Source: JBCBSZ01 sp039185015 (GTDB lineage: Bacteria > Actinomycetota > Acidimicrobiia > Acidimicrobiales > Poriferisodalaceae). From it: a stretch of DNA of 18,811 bases. The first letter of the stretch is position 1; each line of letters opens with the position of its first letter. The position numbers and the translations under genes were made by a program. This document shows positions 16,662 to 18,811 of this stretch, one piece after another. The stretch covers positions 1 to 18,811 of the forward strand of contig JBCDAU010000066.1 of assembly GCA_039185015.1 (NCBI GenBank), written 5' to 3'. Below the pieces are notes generated by a model. That model saw only the letters and a list, made by a program, of their open reading frames with translations. It was not told the DNA's origin and made no database searches.

Positions 16662-16674
16662 TCTCAGGGCATCG

Positions 16675-17394
16675 ATGAGCGTCCTCACCACGATCCGGCA
16701 GACGACCGTCAAGAACAGTGGCGTGGTCACCGTGGCGATGGACGTCGGCGACGGCCTCCGACGCATCGCCTTCCGCCCCCGCCAGTCCAGGCTCTCGTGG
16801 CGGCCCGGCCAGGCGCTGGCCGTGAAGGTCGCCCCCGAGGGCAAGAAGCTCAGGGACCGCTGGCGGCACTACACCTTGCGACGAGGCGACGCCGAGTCCG
16901 GCGACCTCGAGTTCCTGATCACCGTCCACGACGACGCCGGCCCCGGAGCCCGATGGGCGGCGGGGCTGACCACCGGTGACGAGTTCGTCTTCATGGGGCC
17001 CGGCGGCGGGCCGACGGTGGCATCGGACTCGGCGCCGACCGTGATCATCGGCGACCGCACGACCGCGGCCGCAGCCGGGGCGATCCTCGACGCGCTCCCT
17101 CGCGCCACACCGGCGTCGGTCGTGCTCGCCACACCGACCCCGTCCGATGCGGTCCTCGACACGGTGCGGGCAGACGACGTCACGTGGATCGGGGCGAACG
17201 GCGCCGACGAGATCCGCGAGGCACTCGTGGGCGCCGCCGACACGGTGCCGTTGGATCCCGAGTCGACCTACGCCTACGTCACCGGCGAGCAGGCGATGAT
17301 GCGCTCGGTGCGAGACCGCCTCCGCCAGCGCGGGCTGCCCAAGGCGCAGGTCAAAGTGCACGCCCACTGGACACCCGGCCGCGTCGGCATGTGA
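16675..17394 (+). CDS. Siderophore-interacting protein (FAD-dependent ferric-siderophore reductase family)
   Basis: A 239-residue cytoplasmic flavoprotein of the SIP/ViuB family, which releases iron from siderophores by reducing Fe(III). The FAD-binding barrel carries RHYTLR (64-69), matching the R-x-Y-T-x-R flavin motif, and the family pattern H-x3-GPG-x2-W (H85 to W94), followed by GDEFVFMGPGGG. The nucleotide-binding half has VIIGDRTTAAAAGAIL (123-138) and the SIP-type TGEQAMMRSVRDRL (203-216) before a HAHWTPGRVG end, where many members have YW. The length is normal to slightly short. The ATG at 16675 follows AGGG and lies 13 bp after the lipoprotein stop, so the two are probably co-transcribed from the iron-box promoter. 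Confidence 0.9.
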   Translation: MSVLTTIRQTTVKNSGVVTVAMDVGDGLRRIAFRPRQSRLSWRPGQALAVKVAPEGKKLRDRWRHYTLRRGDAESGDLEFLITVHDDAGPGARWAAGLTTGDEFVFMGPGGGPTVASDSAPTVIIGDRTTAAAAGAILDALPRATPASVVLATPTPSDAVLDTVRADDVTWIGANGADEIREALVGAADTVPLDPESTYAYVTGEQAMMRSVRDRLRQRGLPKAQVKVHAHWTPGRVGM

Positions 17395-17402
17395 GTCCGC
17401 TC

Positions 17403-17421
17403 CGGCGGCGTCTCGCCGCCG
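17403..17421 (+). terminator. Strong GC hairpin between siderophore-interacting gene and bacterioferritin
   Basis: CGGCGGCG-TCT-CGCCGCCG is a perfect 8-bp stem with a 3-nt loop starting 9 nt after the stop codon. It is followed by CAGGCTTTGGG rather than a T-run. Position and stability fit an intrinsic terminator or read-through attenuator of the kind seen in high-G+C genomes. Confidence 0.55.
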
Positions 17422-17488
17422 CAGGCTTTGGGATCGGACCTGTCGGGCCGCGACCATCGCGATGCCCCCACGACCACGGAGGACCACC

Positions 17489-17932
17489 GTGCAGCAGCTC
17501 ATAGACACCAACCGGGTGATCCCGGTCCTCAACGAGATCCTCAAGGCCGAGCTCGCCGGAGTGATCCGCTACACCCACTACTCCCTCGTCATCACGGGCC
17601 CGAACCGGCTCCCTCTCGTCGGGTTCATGCAGGCGCAGGCCGCCGAGTCGCTCCAGCACGCCACACAGGCCGGAGAGATCCTCACGGGCATCGGTGGCCA
17701 CCCGGAGCAGGGCATCGCCGACATCGAGGAGTCCCACGACCACAGCATCGACGTGGTGCTGCACGAGTCCATCGGCCACGAGCGGCGCGCGATCGACCTC
17801 TACCGCGAGCTCCTCGCCGAGGTCGAGGGTCGGTCCATCTACCTCGAGGAGTACGCCCGGACCCAGATCGGGGCCGAGGAGCTCCACCTGATCGAGCTCA
17901 ACAAGCTGCTCCGGGACTACGCGATCGGTTGA
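17489..17932 (+). CDS. Bacterioferritin-like / ferritin-like iron storage protein
   Basis: A 147-residue four-helix ferritin-like protein. Candidate diiron (ferroxidase) ligands are E21 (KAELAGVIRYTHY), E53 and H57 (AAESLQHA), E98 (GHERRAIDLY), and E130/H133 (GAEELHLIEL). In E. coli Bfr the second helix has E-x2-H with the heme-binding Met next to the Glu; here the spacing is E-x3-H and that Met is absent, so heme binding is unlikely. It would store or detoxify iron in the cytoplasm. The GTG at 17489 is chosen because GGAGGA lies 5 nt upstream; an in-frame ATG at 17462 has no ribosome site. A weak promoter TTGGGA-N18-GACCAT (17428-17457) may serve it separately from the upstream unit. No iron box is visible here. 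Confidence 0.88.
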   Translation: MQQLIDTNRVIPVLNEILKAELAGVIRYTHYSLVITGPNRLPLVGFMQAQAAESLQHATQAGEILTGIGGHPEQGIADIEESHDHSIDVVLHESIGHERRAIDLYRELLAEVEGRSIYLEEYARTQIGAEELHLIELNKLLRDYAIG

Positions 17933-17965
17933 ACCGACTGCCGAGGTTGAGTGCTGCCTACCTGA

Positions 17966-17984
17966 CTAGGGTAAGCCCACCATA
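17966..17984. promoter_or_regulatory. DtxR/IdeR-like iron box upstream of the substrate-binding lipoprotein
   Basis: CTAGGGTAAGCCCACCATA matches the IdeR/DtxR consensus at 12 of 19 positions by hand count. A weaker 11-of-19 match (17947-17965) abuts it on the left. TAGGGT within it (17967-17972) could be the -10. The following ribosome site GGAGG (17991-17995) sits 6 nt before the GTG at 18002. Confidence 0.42.
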
Positions 17985-18001
17985 CAACCAGGAGGCAGTT
18001 C

Positions 18002-18811
18002 GTGAGATCCCGAGTTCTGGCGTCGATCGTCGCCATGGCGTTGCTCGCCGCCGCCTGCGGCGACTCCGACGAGAGCGACGATTCGTCGGCATCCGCATCG
18101 TCGTCGGCGTCCGCATCCGCGTCGCCATCGGCGTCGGCGTCCGCGTCGTCATCGGCACCCGCCGAGACGACGGAGACCACCGCCCCAGCGGCGGACGAGG
18201 ACGATGCCGGAGCGGCCGCCGTCACGGTGTCGGTGACCGATGTCGTCGGCGACAAGGAGGTACCGGTCACCGCCGAGGGGATCTTCGCCCTCGACGAGCT
18301 GATGGGCACGCTGCTCCTCACGCTGGGGGTCACCCCGCAGACCGCGGCGGCCTTCTTCGAGGACCCCTTGCTCGCGCCGATCCTCGAGGCGAACACCGAG
18401 CTCGTACCCGCCGGGTCGATCGAGGCGGTCGCCGCCACCGACCCGTCACTGATCCTCGGGATCGGGCACCCGAACTCGATCGAGATCCACGACGAGTACG
18501 CCGGGATCGCCCCGATCGTCCTGCCCGACTTCACGGCGTCGTGGCAGGACCAGACTCGACTCGTCGCTCAGGTCGTCGGGCGAGAAGCCGACGCCGACGC
18601 CGTGATCTCCGTCGTCGAGGCTCGGATCGAGTCGCTCGCCACCGAGATCGAGGAAGCGGGCCTGGCCGGCCAGCAGATCTCGATCATGCAGAACTTCGCC
18701 GGCGACTACTTCGCCTACGGCCCGACGACGATCTCGGGATCGGTCGTCGCCGATCTCGGGTTCGTGCGCTCGGAGGCGCAATCGGGCGCCGACAACTTCG
18801 GCTTCCTGCCG
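18002..18811 (+). CDS. Iron-siderophore ABC transporter substrate-binding lipoprotein (3' truncated)
   Basis: The first 270 residues of a binding protein that continues past the window. A short signal ends in lipobox LAAAC (C19), followed by an acidic stretch and a Ser/Ala repeat linker (about 28-55). From about residue 73 the sequence fits the class III (PeripBP_2/FecB-FhuD-like) binding fold: VTVSVTDVVGDKEVPVTAEG, then FALDELMGTLLLTLGVTPQT, TDPSLILGIG, and AYGPTTISGSVVADLGFVR, the usual end of the C-lobe approach. This group captures ferric siderophores, heme or cobalamin outside the membrane. An iron-box-like site upstream and the siderophore-interacting and ferritin genes beside it favour a ferric siderophore. 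The GTG start has a strong ribosome site. Permease and ATPase genes would be expected just beyond the right edge. Confidence 0.9.
   Translation, partial: MRSRVLASIVAMALLAAACGDSDESDDSSASASSSASASASPSASASASSSAPAETTETTAPAADEDDAGAAAVTVSVTDVVGDKEVPVTAEGIFALDELMGTLLLTLGVTPQTAAAFFEDPLLAPILEANTELVPAGSIEAVAATDPSLILGIGHPNSIEIHDEYAGIAPIVLPDFTASWQDQTRLVAQVVGREADADAVISVVEARIESLATEIEEAGLAGQQISIMQNFAGDYFAYGPTTISGSVVADLGFVRSEAQSGADNFGFLP

Overview
The window is a piece of a high-G+C, densely packed chromosome. The strong G/C third-position bias, GTG starts, leaderless-looking promoters, IdeR/DtxR-like iron boxes, lipoproteins with Thr/Ala/Pro or Ser/Ala linkers, and DrrAB-type exporters all point to an actinobacterium. 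An Acidimicrobiia member (Ilumatobacter/Iamia-like) is my best guess, but that is inference. I see no rRNA, tRNA, CRISPR array, insertion sequence or prophage gene. Both ends cut through genes. No gene-free stretch reaches 300 bases.

Layout. (1) 1-1277 (+): the C-terminal half of a DrrA-type ABC ATPase and its DrrB-type permease, overlapping as GTGA. (2) 1256-3508 (-): an RND/MMPL-type (HAE3-like) exporter, convergent with the permease and overlapping it by 22 bp. (3) 3629-6215 (-): a complete modABC molybdate importer with 4-bp overlaps, divergent from a PadR-type regulator (6269-6793, +). The 53-bp gap between them holds an inverted repeat. (4) 6798-8555 (+): polX, a family X DNA polymerase with a PHP domain, convergent with an AEC-family permease (8559-9461, -). 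(5) 9550-11499 (-): a two-anchor surface protein with an extracellular Rossmann-like domain and a long acidic Ala/Glu/Asp/Gly/Pro repeat stalk that contains a perfect 72-bp tandem duplication. (6) 11605-12742 (+): a class II aldolase/adducin-family protein plus a small unknown partner. (7) 12777-15264 (-): a second DrrA-type exporter with one ATPase and two different permeases, divergent from a TetR regulator (15324-15902, +) across a gap with an 11-bp palindrome. (8) 16011-18811 (+): an iron-handling group made of an Mtb12-like lipoprotein, a siderophore-interacting ferric reductase, a bacterioferritin-like protein and the start of a siderophore-type substrate-binding lipoprotein.

How the parts fit. 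The right end reads as an iron island. DtxR/IdeR-like sites (12-13 of 19 consensus positions by hand count) lie over the start of the second exporter, in the promoter of the lipoprotein/reductase unit, and just upstream of the substrate-binding protein. A strong hairpin separates the reductase from the ferritin. The two divergent regulator/transporter pairs (PadR-mod, TetR-exporter) share one design: a palindrome placed over both promoters and a regulator whose start codon lies 6-7 nt after a -10-like hexamer, suggesting a leaderless, autoregulated repressor.

Most genes belong to known families. The least explained items are the repeat-stalk surface protein, the 120-aa partner of the aldolase, and the link between iron boxes and the second DrrA-type exporter.
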